Positions 1 to 8,865 of a stretch of DNA of 64,000 nt are shown here, in pieces. The stretch's first letter is position 1; each line of letters begins with the position of its first letter. This DNA comes from DATBAT01 sp963824805 (GTDB lineage Bacteria; Acidobacteriota; Terriglobia; Terriglobales; Acidobacteriaceae). The stretch covers positions 62,001 to 126,000 of the forward strand of contig CAWGQZ010000055.1 of NCBI GenBank assembly GCA_963824805.1, in the 5' to 3' direction. The position numbers and the translations under genes are program-made. Under the pieces are notes generated by a model. The model did no database searches and was not told the origin of the DNA. It worked only from the letters and a program-made list of their open reading frames with translations.

Positions 1-1839
1 TCGGAAGGGGCGCGGCCGGCGTTGAACCATCTGGGTACGGCGGCCTGGGGCAAGACCAAGGCACGGGTCCGCAAGGCCATGAAAGACATGGCTGACGAAC
101 TGCTCAAACTTTATGCGGAACGCCGCGCGGCGCAGGGGCACGCATTTGCCACCGACAACGAATGGATGCGCGAGTTCGAAGATTCCTTCGGCTTCACGGA
201 AACGACCGATCAGGACATGGCAATCACGGATGTGAAGCGCGACATGGAATCGGCCCAGCCCATGGACCGGCTGCTGTGTGGCGACGTCGGATACGGCAAG
301 ACGGAAATCGCCATGCGCGCGGCTTTCAAGGCGATCAGCGACAACAAGCAGGTGGCGGTACTGGCTCCTACCACCGTGCTGGCCTTTCAGCACTATGAAA
401 CTTTTCGCCAGCGATTTGCGGCATTTCCCGTCACCATTGAAATGATCAGCCGCTTCCGGTCGGCGAAACAGCAGAAGGAAATCATTCAGAAGTTGGAAGC
501 AGGGAAGATCGATATTTTGATCGGCACCCATCGATTGCTTTCCAAAGATTTAAAGTTTGCCGACCTTGGGCTCTTGGTAGTCGATGAGGAACAGCGGTTC
601 GGGGTTCGTCACAAAGAGCGAATCAAGCAAATGCGCAAGCAGGTGGACGTGCTGACCATGTCGGCCACGCCGATTCCACGTACCCTGCACATGTCGATGA
701 TCGGCATGCGCGATATGAGTTTGATTGAAACCCCGCCAAAAGACCGAATGGCGATCCAAACTGTCGTCGCGCACTGGGATGAGAAACTGATTCAGTCGGC
801 GATCGAGCAGGAGATGGAGCGTGGTGGGCAAGTCTATTTCGTCCACAATCGCGTGGATACGATCTGGGAGATTGCCGCCAAGTTGCGGGAACTTGTGCCG
901 AAAGCGCGAATCATCGTGGGCCACGGGCAGATGTCGGAAGGCGAACTGGAAAAGGTGATGCTCAACTTTATGCATCACAAGTCTGACATTCTGGTGGCGA
1001 CAACCATTATCGAGAACGGGCTCGACATCCCACTGTGCAACACGATTCTCATCAATCGTGCGGAACGGCTTGGGCTTTCCGAGCTTTACCAGTTGCGCGG
1101 GCGCGTGGGACGCTCCAACCGCCGCGCCTATGCCTACCTGCTGGTTCCTGCTGACACCGAGCTGACACCAATCGCGCGAAGGCGATTGGCGGCGTTGAAA
1201 GAGTTTTCCGATCTTGGAGCAGGGTTCAAAATCGCGGCCCTTGATTTAGAACTGCGCGGAGCAGGCAATCTGCTGGGGGGAGAGCAGAGCGGTCACATCG
1301 AGGCCGTGGGCTTCGAGTTGTATACGCAAATGCTCGACCGTGCTGTCCGCGAGATGAAAGGCGAGGCTGCACCGGACGAGGCAGAGACCCAGCTTAACCT
1401 TGGACTCAACATTCGGATTCCAGTCGACTACATCCCCGAAGAAAATCAGCGTCTGCGAATGTACAAACGGATTGCAGGGGTCGAGACCGATACCCAGCTG
1501 GGCGACGTTGGTGCCGAGTTGCGAGACCGCTACGGCGAGCCGCCACCGCCGGTAAAGAATTTGCTCGACTACGCTTCGTTGAAACTGCTGGCGGTACGGG
1601 TTGGTGTGACCTCGGTGGAGCGTAAGCGCGACCAGGTCAGCATCAAGTTCCGGCAGAATGCTACGGTCGATCCCGAAAAGCTGGCGCGGTTCGTGTCGTC
1701 ACAGCGTGGATCGCAGTTCCTTCCCGAGGGGACACTGAAGTTCATTATGAAAGCGACGGCGGCGCCCGAAGTATTAGACAACTTGCAGAGGTTGATGGAG
1801 GAGTTGACGGGCTCTGTTTCGCTGCCTTCCGCGGTGTAG
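1..1839 (+). CDS. mfd: Transcription-repair coupling factor Mfd, C-terminal part (5' end outside window)
   Basis: ATP-dependent DNA translocase that removes stalled RNA polymerase and recruits UvrA to lesions. The reading frame is open to the first base, so this is the last 612 residues; the UvrB-like and most of the RNAP-interacting domains lie upstream. Visible in order are the end of the relay region with many charged helices, Walker A GDVGYGKT (bases about 280-303), the DEEQ box (583-594) followed by RFGV, motif III MSATPIPRT, motif VI QLRGRVGRSNRR, and the C-terminal TRCF domain with GAGNLLGGEQSG. This order and DEEQ rather than DEAH separate Mfd from RecG. A 98-bp gap follows; it contains an imperfect inverted repeat (TCGCAA ... 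TTGCGA, 1839-1886) that could act as a terminator. No frame disruption was seen in this part. Confidence 0.95.
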   Translation, partial: SEGARPALNHLGTAAWGKTKARVRKAMKDMADELLKLYAERRAAQGHAFATDNEWMREFEDSFGFTETTDQDMAITDVKRDMESAQPMDRLLCGDVGYGKTEIAMRAAFKAISDNKQVAVLAPTTVLAFQHYETFRQRFAAFPVTIEMISRFRSAKQQKEIIQKLEAGKIDILIGTHRLLSKDLKFADLGLLVVDEEQRFGVRHKERIKQMRKQVDVLTMSATPIPRTLHMSMIGMRDMSLIETPPKDRMAIQTVVAHWDEKLIQSAIEQEMERGGQVYFVHNRVDTIWEIAAKLRELVPKARIIVGHGQMSEGELEKVMLNFMHHKSDILVATTIIENGLDIPLCNTILINRAERLGLSELYQLRGRVGRSNRRAYAYLLVPADTELTPIARRRLAALKEFSDLGAGFKIAALDLELRGAGNLLGGEQSGHIEAVGFELYTQMLDRAVREMKGEAAPDEAETQLNLGLNIRIPVDYIPEENQRLRMYKRIAGVETDTQLGDVGAELRDRYGEPPPPVKNLLDYASLKLLAVRVGVTSVERKRDQVSIKFRQNATVDPEKLARFVSSQRGSQFLPEGTLKFIMKATAAPEVLDNLQRLMEELTGSVSLPSAV

Positions 1840-1937
1840 TCGCAAAACCTAGAGGTCGCTTAGAAAAGTCGCTTTAGGTTGCGATAAGTTCCTTGTGGTT
1901 CTTGGTGGGCGCTCTCACGGTTTTTTGGAAATATTTC

Positions 1938-3660
1938 ATGATCAAGCGACTTTCGTTTCTTCTGCTTCTTGCGTCCCTGTTTGTAGTTCCTTCCATCGCC
2001 ACCGCACAATCCCAAGCTGACTACGACAAATTGGTCGATGAGTTCTTTGACGTGCTCTTTCAGTACCACCCAACGCAGGGCACGGCGGCTGGATTTCACA
2101 AGTACGACACGCAACTGGAGGACTTCTCGCATTCCGGAGTTGATGCCGAGATTGCAGCGCTAAAAAAATGTCTAGTCAAGCTGGAGAGTTTCGACAGCTC
2201 GAAATTTTCGGAAACGGATGCGGCCGACCTGCAGATTCTCAAGGACACGATTCGTGCCCGCTTTCTTGAGCTGGGGACATTCAGATGTGGCGAGAAGGAC
2301 CCTGACCAGTACACTAGCGGCGCCACTTACCCGTCTTCCTCATTATAAGCGGAATTTTGCTCCTCAGCCGAGGAGCGCTTGCGCTCTGTGATCGAACGGA
2401 GCGGCCAAATCCCGAAGGTATTCGACGCCGCACGCAAGAACCTGCAGAACCTCCACGGGGTCTATACCGAGGTAGCGGTACAGCAATGGCCGGGAGTATT
2501 GGTTTTTTCAAGCAAGATGTGCCCAAGGCTTTCAGCGAAGTCAAAGATGAAAAAATCCTGCGCGACTTCAAGAAGTCGAATAGCGCGGTGATCGAGGCGC
2601 TAGAAGAAATATCAGGCGTTCCTCGAAAAGACGGTCATGCCGCGATCCAAGGGAGACTTTCGCATCGGCGCAGAAAATTACCAGAAGAAGTTGCTTTACG
2701 AAGAGATGGTCGATGTTCCCGCTCGATCAACTACTAGAAATCGGCTATGCGGACCTGCATAAGAATCAGGCGATGTTGAAAGAAGTGGCGGCCAGGATCG
2801 ACCCCAACCACACCCCGCGCGAAGTGTTGTCAGAATTGGAAAAGGACCATCCGCCGGCCGACCAGTTGTTGCAGAGCTTCCGCGATGTGCTCGTTGGCAT
2901 CCGGCAGTACATCGAAGAAAAGAAGATCATCACTATTCCTTCGACTGTCCCGCCGATGGTGGAAGACACGCCACCTTTCGCGCGTGCTCTCACTACCGCT
3001 TCGATGGACACGCCGGGCGCTTACGAGGAAAAAGCCAATGAAGGCATGTTCAACGTCACCACCGCCGACCCGACCTGGAAGCCGGAGCGCATCGAAGAAT
3101 GGATGGAGGGTTTCAATCGTGGCACCATCGTCAGCACCGCAGTGCACGAGGTTTATCCCGGCCACTATACCCAATTTCTGTGGGTAAAGCAGGCTCCTTC
3201 GAAGGTACGAAAACTTCTTTACTGCGGCACCAACGCCGAGGGCTGGGCGCACTACGACGAGCAGATGATGCTCGATGAGGGCTACGGGCACGGCGATCCA
3301 AAGCTTCGCATGGGCCAACTGCAGGACGCGCTGCTGCGCGATGCGCGCTACATTGCGGGCATCGAAATGCACACGGGAAAGATGACTCTAGAGCAGGCCA
3401 ACAAATTTTTCGTTGAGCAGGGTTACCAGACGGCACCAGTCGCGGATGTGGAATCAAAACGGGGCACATCAGATCCAACGTACCTGGTTTACACCGTCGG
3501 AAAATTGCAGATCATGAAATTACGTGAAGATTATCGCAAGCAACAGGGAGACAAGTTCACGTTGCAGGATTTCCACGACAAGTTCATGCTGCAAGGGGCG
3601 GTGCCGTTGAAGATTATCCGCAAGGCCATGCTGGGAATGACAGTCCAACGCTTTAGTTAA
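1938..3660 (+). pseudogene. DUF885-family secreted metallopeptidase-like protein, broken by several frameshifts
   Basis: Starts at ATG 1938 with a signal peptide ending near ATAQ. Coding sequence of the DUF885 family continues in three different frames: frame 3 to about 2330, an interrupted patch around 2330-2350, frame 3 again to about 2485, frame 2 to about 2605, then frame 1 from about 2605 to the stop at 3660. The last piece alone (from 2713) is 315 residues and holds the family's zinc-type motif HEVYPGH and the downstream EGWAHYDEQM. The bases between 2605 and 2713 translate cleanly as family sequence (KYQAFLEKTVMPRSKGDF) only in the final frame, so the break is small indels and not missing domains. 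All breaks sit within about 300 bases. Either a decaying gene or a poor-consensus patch. If intact it would be an exported hydrolase of about 570 residues. Confidence 0.8.
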
Positions 3661-3701
3661 CTGATTCTTTTCTGTCCGTTTTTAATCTAAGGTCATCCGC
3701 A

Positions 3702-4577
3702 ATGAAAAAAATTTGCAAAGCGGTTTTTCCTGCTGCCGGTCTGGGCACGCGCTTCCTGCCGGCCACCAAAGCGCAACCGAAAGAAATGCTCCCGCTGGTC
3801 GACAAGCCCATCATTCAATACGGAGTGGAAGAAGCGTTGGCCGCGGGTTGTAACCAGATCATCATGGTCACCGGGCGCGGCAAGTCGGCCATCGAAGATC
3901 ACTTCGATGTGAGCTATGAGCTCGAGAAGATGCTGGAAGAGCGCGGCAAGAAGGATTTGCTTGCCATTGTGCGCCAGATCTCGGACATGATCCACATTGC
4001 CTACGTGCGGCAGAAGGAAGCGCTCGGCCTCGGCCATGCCATTCTCACCGCGCGTGAATTGGTGGGCAACGAGCCGTTCGCGGCGTTGCTGGCGGATGAC
4101 GTGATCGACGCTGATATTCCGTGCCTGAAACAGCTGATTGGAGTCTACGAGAAGACTGGTTGCTCGGTGCTGGCGACGCAGGTGATTGACGGGCCGGCGA
4201 TTTCATCTTACGGCGTGTTGAAGGGATCGCCGGTTGACGGATGGGATGGCAAGCTGTACGAGATCACCGACCTTGTGGAGAAGCCAAAGCACGAGGATGC
4301 GCCGTCAAATCTCGCGATCATCGGGCGCTATGTGTTGACGCCGGCAATTTTCGAAACGCTATCGGAGATACAAGCCGGAGCAGGTGGCGAGATACAGCTT
4401 ACCGACGGCATTCGCCAGTTACTGAGGCGCGAGAAGGTTTATGGATTTGTCTTCGCTGGAAAACGCCACGACACCGGAGATAAGCTCGGTTTCCTGAAGG
4501 CGACCGTAGAGTTTGCATTGAAGCGTAAGGACATGGGGGAATCTTTCCGGGAGTATTTACGGGGCTTAAAGATTTAG
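3702..4577 (+). CDS. galU: UTP--glucose-1-phosphate uridylyltransferase
   Basis: Makes UDP-glucose from UTP and glucose-1-phosphate for polysaccharide and lipopolysaccharide precursors; cytoplasmic. The 291-residue length is that of bacterial GalU. The nucleotide-binding start AVFPAAGLGTRFLPATKA is at residues 5-22, followed by PKEMLPLVDKPIIQY, the uridine/sugar site ALLADDVID, LVEKPK and the C-terminal GEIQLTDGI motif. ATG 3702 has a weak AAGG about 8 bases upstream. It stands alone: a damaged peptidase gene lies upstream and convergent purE downstream. Confidence 0.96.
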   Translation: MKKICKAVFPAAGLGTRFLPATKAQPKEMLPLVDKPIIQYGVEEALAAGCNQIIMVTGRGKSAIEDHFDVSYELEKMLEERGKKDLLAIVRQISDMIHIAYVRQKEALGLGHAILTARELVGNEPFAALLADDVIDADIPCLKQLIGVYEKTGCSVLATQVIDGPAISSYGVLKGSPVDGWDGKLYEITDLVEKPKHEDAPSNLAIIGRYVLTPAIFETLSEIQAGAGGEIQLTDGIRQLLRREKVYGFVFAGKRHDTGDKLGFLKATVEFALKRKDMGESFREYLRGLKI

Positions 4578-4718
4578 AACAGGGTGTGGATTCAGAGCGC
4601 CGGGGCAAAAACAGTTTTTGGACAGGGATTCCAGCCCTGCCACAGGCGCTGTTCGACTGTTGCGCGTTAGCGCCTTGGATGGCATCCGGTGATTTTCAAG
4701 GCGACGGCACCGCTCCGC

Positions 4719-5225
4719 CTAGCTCTTCAGCGAATTCTGCATCTTTTTGGACTTTTCTTCTACTCCGCTGGCCAGCTTTTCTTTGTGGGCTTCCATCTTT
4801 TTTGCGATGCCGGCATCGGAGAGAGCAAGAATCTGAGCTGCCAGGATTCCAGCGTTGGTTGCACCCGGCTTTCCGATTGCCACTGTGGCCACGGGGATTC
4901 CTGCCGGCATCTGTACGGTTGCCAGCAGCGAATCCATCCCGTTCAACGAGGTCGATGGGATTGGCACACCGATCACAGGCAAGGTGGTGTGGGCTGCGAT
5001 GACTCCCGCCAGGTGGGCGGCGCCGCCGGCGCCTGCGATGATCACGCGGACTCCTCGCGAGGCGGCTTTTTCAGCGTAATCCGCAGTGCGGTGGGGGGAA
5101 CGATGGGCAGAAGTTACGTCCATCTCATACGCAATCCCAAAGGGCTCCAAAGCTTTGCCGGCTTCGCGCATGATTTCAAGGTCGGAGTCGCTTCCCATCA
5201 CAATAGAAACAAGTGGAGTGCTCAT
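4719..5225 (-). CDS. purE: 5-(carboxyamino)imidazole ribonucleotide mutase
   Basis: Converts N5-CAIR to CAIR in purine synthesis. The 168-residue protein is the size of class I PurE. It has the family start PLVSIVMGSDSDLEIM, the substrate loop SAHRSPHRT, and the glycine-rich IIAGAGGAAHLAGVIAAHT and PVIGVPIPS segments. ATG 5225 has AAGGAAG about 6 bases upstream. It lies 38 bp downstream of purD on the same strand, so the two likely form an operon. No purK was found in the window. Confidence 0.95.
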   Translation of the reverse strand: MSTPLVSIVMGSDSDLEIMREAGKALEPFGIAYEMDVTSAHRSPHRTADYAEKAASRGVRVIIAGAGGAAHLAGVIAAHTTLPVIGVPIPSTSLNGMDSLLATVQMPAGIPVATVAIGKPGATNAGILAAQILALSDAGIAKKMEAHKEKLASGVEEKSKKMQNSLKS

Positions 5226-5263
5226 AAGGCTTCCTTTGATGAATTAGAACGATTGCGGTTTGG

Positions 5264-6534
5264 CTATTTTTTCAGTGCCCGGGCAGCGATGTCCCTGCGG
5301 TAGTGCGCGCCTTCAAATCCGATCTTCGAGGTAGCTTCGTAGGCTCGCTTCACGGCCGTTGCCAGGTCGGTAGCGCGCGAGGTCACGCCCAGTACGCGGC
5401 CGCCAGAGGTGAAGTAAGAACCGTCCTGCCTGCTGGTTCCAGCGTGGAAGATTTTCACTCCGTCCATGACGCAGCTTCGTCCAGACCAATGATCTTCTTG
5501 CCGGCCTCATAGGTGCCGGGATATCCGCCCGATGCCACCACCACGCAAACCGAAGCGTCATTGGACCAGCGGAAGTCTCCTTCGCTCACCCGGCCCTCGG
5601 TGGAGGCCTCAAGCGCTTCCAGCAAATCACTTTCCAGTCGCATCAAGATCGGCTGCGTTTCGGGGTCGCCGAATCGGCAATTGAATTCGAGCACCATGGG
5701 ACCGCGCGCGGTCATCATCAAGCCGCAATAGAGGATGCCCTTATACTCGGCGTCTTCCTGCTTCATACCCGCAATCACGGGCCGGGCAACGTGTTGCAAC
5801 AGCCATTGTGTCATCTGTTCGTCGACGATGGTGTGCGTGGAATAGGCGCCCATGCCGCCGGTGTTCGGGCCAGTATCGCCATCGCCGACGCGCTTGTGGT
5901 CTTGCGCGGCGACCAGCGCAGCCACACGCTCGCCATCACTCAATACCAGGAAGGAAACCTCGTCTCCCTGAAGGCACTCCTCCAGAACCACCCGAGCGCC
6001 CGCTTCGCCCAGCATCTTGCCGCTCAGCATTTCGGAAGAGACAATGGCCGCCTCTTCTTTGCTCTTGCAGATAACGACACCCTTTCCCCCCGCCAAGCCA
6101 TCGGCCTTTACTACCAGGGGGGTAGAGAAATGCCCCAGCGCTTCGTGGACCTCGTCCATGGAGTTGCAGATGGCATAGTGCGCGGTCGGAATTCGGTGCC
6201 GCTGCATGAATTCCTTGGCGAAGCTCTTGCTTGACTCCAGCTGAGCAGCTGCTCGCGTGGGGCCGAAAATTTTCAGTCCACGCCGGGTGAATTCGTCGAC
6301 CACCCCTAATTGCAATGGCAGCTCAGGCCCTACGACGGTGAGATCGGGCTGGATTTGATGGGCGAGGGCCACCAGGGAGTCAACGCTCTTGACGTCTACC
6401 GGCATGCATTCCGCTTCATCAGCGATGCCGCCGTTGCCGGGCGCGCAGAACACCTGGGTTACTCGCGGGGACTGGCGCAGACGCCAAACCAGTGCGTGCT
6501 CACGTCCACCGCTGCCGATCACGAGAACTTTCAT
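5264..6534 (-). CDS. purD: Phosphoribosylamine--glycine ligase (one frameshift near 5465)
   Basis: ATP-grasp enzyme that joins glycine to phosphoribosylamine (GAR synthesis). The N-terminal 350 residues (6534 to about 5465) contain MKVLVIGSGGREHAL, VKADGLAGGKGVV, the DHKR segment, the metal-binding EFNCRFGDPETQ and the GYPG turn near the end. The frame then shifts at GLDEAAS; the C-terminal 65 residues, beginning MDGVKIFHAGT and including TSGGRVLGVTS, continue in the next frame to the stop at 5264. The two parts together match a normal PurD of about 423 residues, so a single-base error or very recent mutation is likely. It is divergent from the MntR-type gene and upstream of purE. Confidence 0.9.
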
Positions 6535-6612
6535 AGCTCAGGAAGGATAGGTTAGGGGTGAAGTGGAAAATCTGTCAAACGCTTCGCCTGGCTCGGAAAG
6601 TATCGTCCGGCT

Positions 6613-6642
6613 GTTAACCAGAATTAACCTCCGGTCTATAAT
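6613..6642 (+). promoter_or_regulatory. Putative promoter and overlapping inverted repeat of the MntR-type gene
   Basis: TTAACC at 6614-6619 and a consensus TATAAT at 6637-6642 are separated by 17 bases. The -35 box is embedded in an inverted repeat GTTAA-6 nt-TTAAC (6613-6628). Transcription from this promoter would begin at about 6650, only a few bases before GTG 6653, so the mRNA may be leaderless. Overlap of palindrome and -35 fits autoregulation, which is an inference. Confidence 0.5.
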
Positions 6643-6652
6643 CAAGTTTTGC

Positions 6653-7336
6653 GTGATAACTGTCTCCAAAGAAGACTATCTGAAAGCGATCCTCGAGGCG
6701 GAGAGCGAAGGCCAAACGGTCATTTCCGCCACCCTGGCCCACTGGCTCTCGGTCTCTCCACCGGCAGTCACGATGGCCTTGCGGCGGCTAAAAAAAGACG
6801 GCTTGGTAACGGTGCGCGCCAGCGGAGAAGTTGGCCTCACCGCGGCGGGAAGAAAGATCGCGCGCAAGCTTACCTTGCGGCACCACCTTATTGAACGCAT
6901 GCTGGCGGAGATCTTCGGCATGGAGTGGTACAAGGTGCACGATGAAGCCGAGCGGTTGGAGCACGCGGTGTCGCCCGATTTCGAGGCTAAATTACTGGCA
7001 AGATTGGGCCGCGGGGGCGCCTGTCCGCACGGCAATCTAAGCGAACTGGAAAATCTGGAAAGCCGCCGCCGCCGGGGACTGGTGCTGCTCTCCCAAGCCC
7101 TCGATGGCAAGAAATACGTGGTAAGTGGCATTTATGAGCGCGACCGCCGCTTGCTGGAATTTCTAGATGCCAGAGGGATACGGCCGGGTGCATCCCTCAA
7201 CCTGACCGAACGAAACTACGACCGCACGCTTACGCTGAGCACCGACGCTGGTACCGTGGCCCTGGGAAGCGCCGCCGCTGAAAAAGTGTGGGTTGTCGCG
7301 GCCGATGAGCCCCGCCGTTCTCCGGCCAAGTCCTAG
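6653..7336 (+). CDS. DtxR/MntR-family metal-dependent transcriptional regulator
   Basis: Metal-responsive repressor of about 228 residues: N-terminal winged helix (SKEDYLKAILEAE ... LSVSPPAVTMALRRLKKDGL), dimerisation and metal-binding domain, and a C-terminal SH3/FeoA-like domain (from about residue 165). By alignment from memory, the segment EAERLEHAVS corresponds to EACRWEH of IdeR and VEGIEHH of Bacillus MntR. A Glu occupies the place of the iron-type Cys, which favours manganese sensing. LRHHLIERML supplies the conserved His. An in-frame GTG exists further upstream (6563), but the domain begins directly after GTG 6653 and the promoter lies between the two, so 6653 is preferred. The adjacent NRAMP gene is the obvious target. 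Confidence 0.88.
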   Translation: MITVSKEDYLKAILEAESEGQTVISATLAHWLSVSPPAVTMALRRLKKDGLVTVRASGEVGLTAAGRKIARKLTLRHHLIERMLAEIFGMEWYKVHDEAERLEHAVSPDFEAKLLARLGRGGACPHGNLSELENLESRRRRGLVLLSQALDGKKYVVSGIYERDRRLLEFLDARGIRPGASLNLTERNYDRTLTLSTDAGTVALGSAAAEKVWVVAADEPRRSPAKS

Positions 7337-7377
7337 TTTCTGCGTCCGTTTTCAGTTCTTCCACTGCCCGAAAGTAA

Positions 7378-7391
7378 TTAACTATAGTTTA
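7378..7391. promoter_or_regulatory. Candidate MntR-type operator upstream of mntH
   Basis: The sequence TTAACTATAGTTTA contains a perfect 10-bp palindrome AACTATAGTT (7380-7389). It lies 27 bp before the GTG start of the NRAMP gene and 40 bp after the regulator gene. DtxR-family dimers bind such AT-rich palindromes. A ten-base copy of the same half-site plus core (TAAACTATAG) occurs in front of acnA at 8808-8817. Function is inferred from position. Confidence 0.45.
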
Positions 7392-7417
7392 TATCGTCAT
7401 GTATACTTGCGCTAACT

Positions 7418-8774
7418 GTGAGCATGGCGACCGAGGCGAGCAATTCCGAAACTCAAGCTTGGAGATTCCCTGCCACCCGTCCAAGCCTGCCCGAAATACA
7501 CAGCAGCCTGCAGGTTCCAGCGGGTGCAACCTTCCTGCGCAAGCTTCTGTCTTTTGCCGGCCCTGGGTTTCTGGTGGCGGTGGGCTATATGGACCCGGGC
7601 AACTGGGCGACCGACTTGGCTGGAGGCTCGAAATACAACTACAGCTTGCTGTCGGTAATCATGATCTCAAACCTGATGGCGGTGCTGCTACAGCGCCTCG
7701 CCATCAAGCTGGGGGTGGCGACGGGTCGCGATCTGGCACAGGCCTGTCGCGAGCACTTCAGCCGCCCGGCCTCGATGGCATTGTGGATTTTTGCCGAGGT
7801 GGCCATCGCAGCCTGCGATCTGGCCGAAGTTATTGGATCGGCCATTGCGCTGAATTTGCTCTTTCACATTCCTCTGATCGTTGGAGTTTGCCTGACAGCG
7901 CTGGATGTGCTGATCATCCTGTTTCTTCAGCAGAGAGGTTTCCGCTTCATCGAAGCCCTGGTGATCACCTTAATCGGGACTATCAGCGTTTGCTTTGGCT
8001 TGGAGATTCTTTTTTCTCAACCCAGTGTTTTGGGCATTTTGCATGGTTTTGTTCCCTCGCCACAGATAGTTTTCGATTCCGGCATGCTCTACATCGCCAT
8101 CGGCATTCTGGGAGCGACGGTGATGCCGCACAATTTGTATCTGCACTCCGCGATTGTCCAGAGCCGGAATTTTGAACGCAACAGCGCTGGCAAGAGGGAA
8201 GCGATCAAGTTCTGCACCATTGATTCCACGATCGCTTTGACCATCGCATTGTTCGTGAATGCCGCGATCCTGATCGTCTCAGCGGCCACCTTCTACCGCC
8301 GTGGTATGACCGGGGTGGCCGAAATCAACGATGCCTACCGTCTGCTGACTCCTTTACTGGGGGTCACCGGGGCCAGCACCATGTTCGCACTCGCGCTTCT
8401 CGCCTCCGGACAGAATTCAACCTTGACCGGGACCCTTGCCGGCCAGGTGGTGATGGAAGGCTTTCTCAATATTCGCTTGCGTCCATGGCTGCGCCGGTTG
8501 ATTACTCGCGGACTCGCCATCATTCCGGCAGTCATTGTGACCGCATTCTGGGGCGTAAAGGGTACAGCAAACTTATTGGTGTTCAGCCAGGTCATTCTCA
8601 GCATGCAGCTGAGCTTCGCGGTGATCCCGCTGGTGATGTTTACCAGCGACAGAGCGCAAGATGGGCGAGTTCGTGAACTCGCGAGCTACCGTGATGCTTT
8701 CCTGGGTCGTGGCCGGGCTGATCGCCGTGCTTAACGTCTGGCTGCTTCTGCAAGCCGCCAAGATCTATATGTAA
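7418..8774 (+). CDS. mntH: NRAMP-family Mn2+/Fe2+ transporter (one frameshift near 8660)
   Basis: Proton-coupled divalent metal importer in the inner membrane. The metal-site motif DPGNWATDLAGG (first core helix) and the MPHNLYLHSAIVQSR motif (sixth helix) are both present, with about ten further hydrophobic segments. The main frame ends early at 8734 after MFTSDRAQDG. In the next frame the last helix continues as MGEFVNSRATVMLSWVV ... LLLQAAKIYM to a stop at 8774, so one extra base near 8660 splits the gene. Start is GTG 7418 or ATG 7424; an overlapping ATG at 7399 is in another frame. It sits directly behind the MntR-type regulator and a palindromic operator candidate. Confidence 0.9.
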
Positions 8775-8807
8775 TCCCGCCGCTGCGCATCTCTGCGGCT
8801 AACCAGC

Positions 8808-8817
8808 TAAACTATAG
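8808..8817. promoter_or_regulatory. Partial copy of the mntH palindrome upstream of acnA
   Basis: TAAACTATAG at 8808-8817 is identical over ten bases to the reverse strand of the mntH-upstream palindrome (7378-7391), and one of the remaining four positions also matches. It lies 48 bp before the acnA ATG. It may be a weak operator, a -10-like element, or chance. Confidence 0.3.
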
Positions 8818-8865
8818 GTCTGTCCCAAATGACTGCCAATTTGGTTGAGGAAGGCATTTGATTCA

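Noticed and set aside
4689..5303. Plus-strand open frame of 204 residues across the purE region
   Set aside because: It is antisense to purE, which is well conserved, and encodes no known domain.
8660..8774. Programmed ribosomal frameshifting in mntH and the other split genes
   Set aside because: Breaks occur in unrelated families without a common slippery site or downstream structure, so errors or mutations explain them better.
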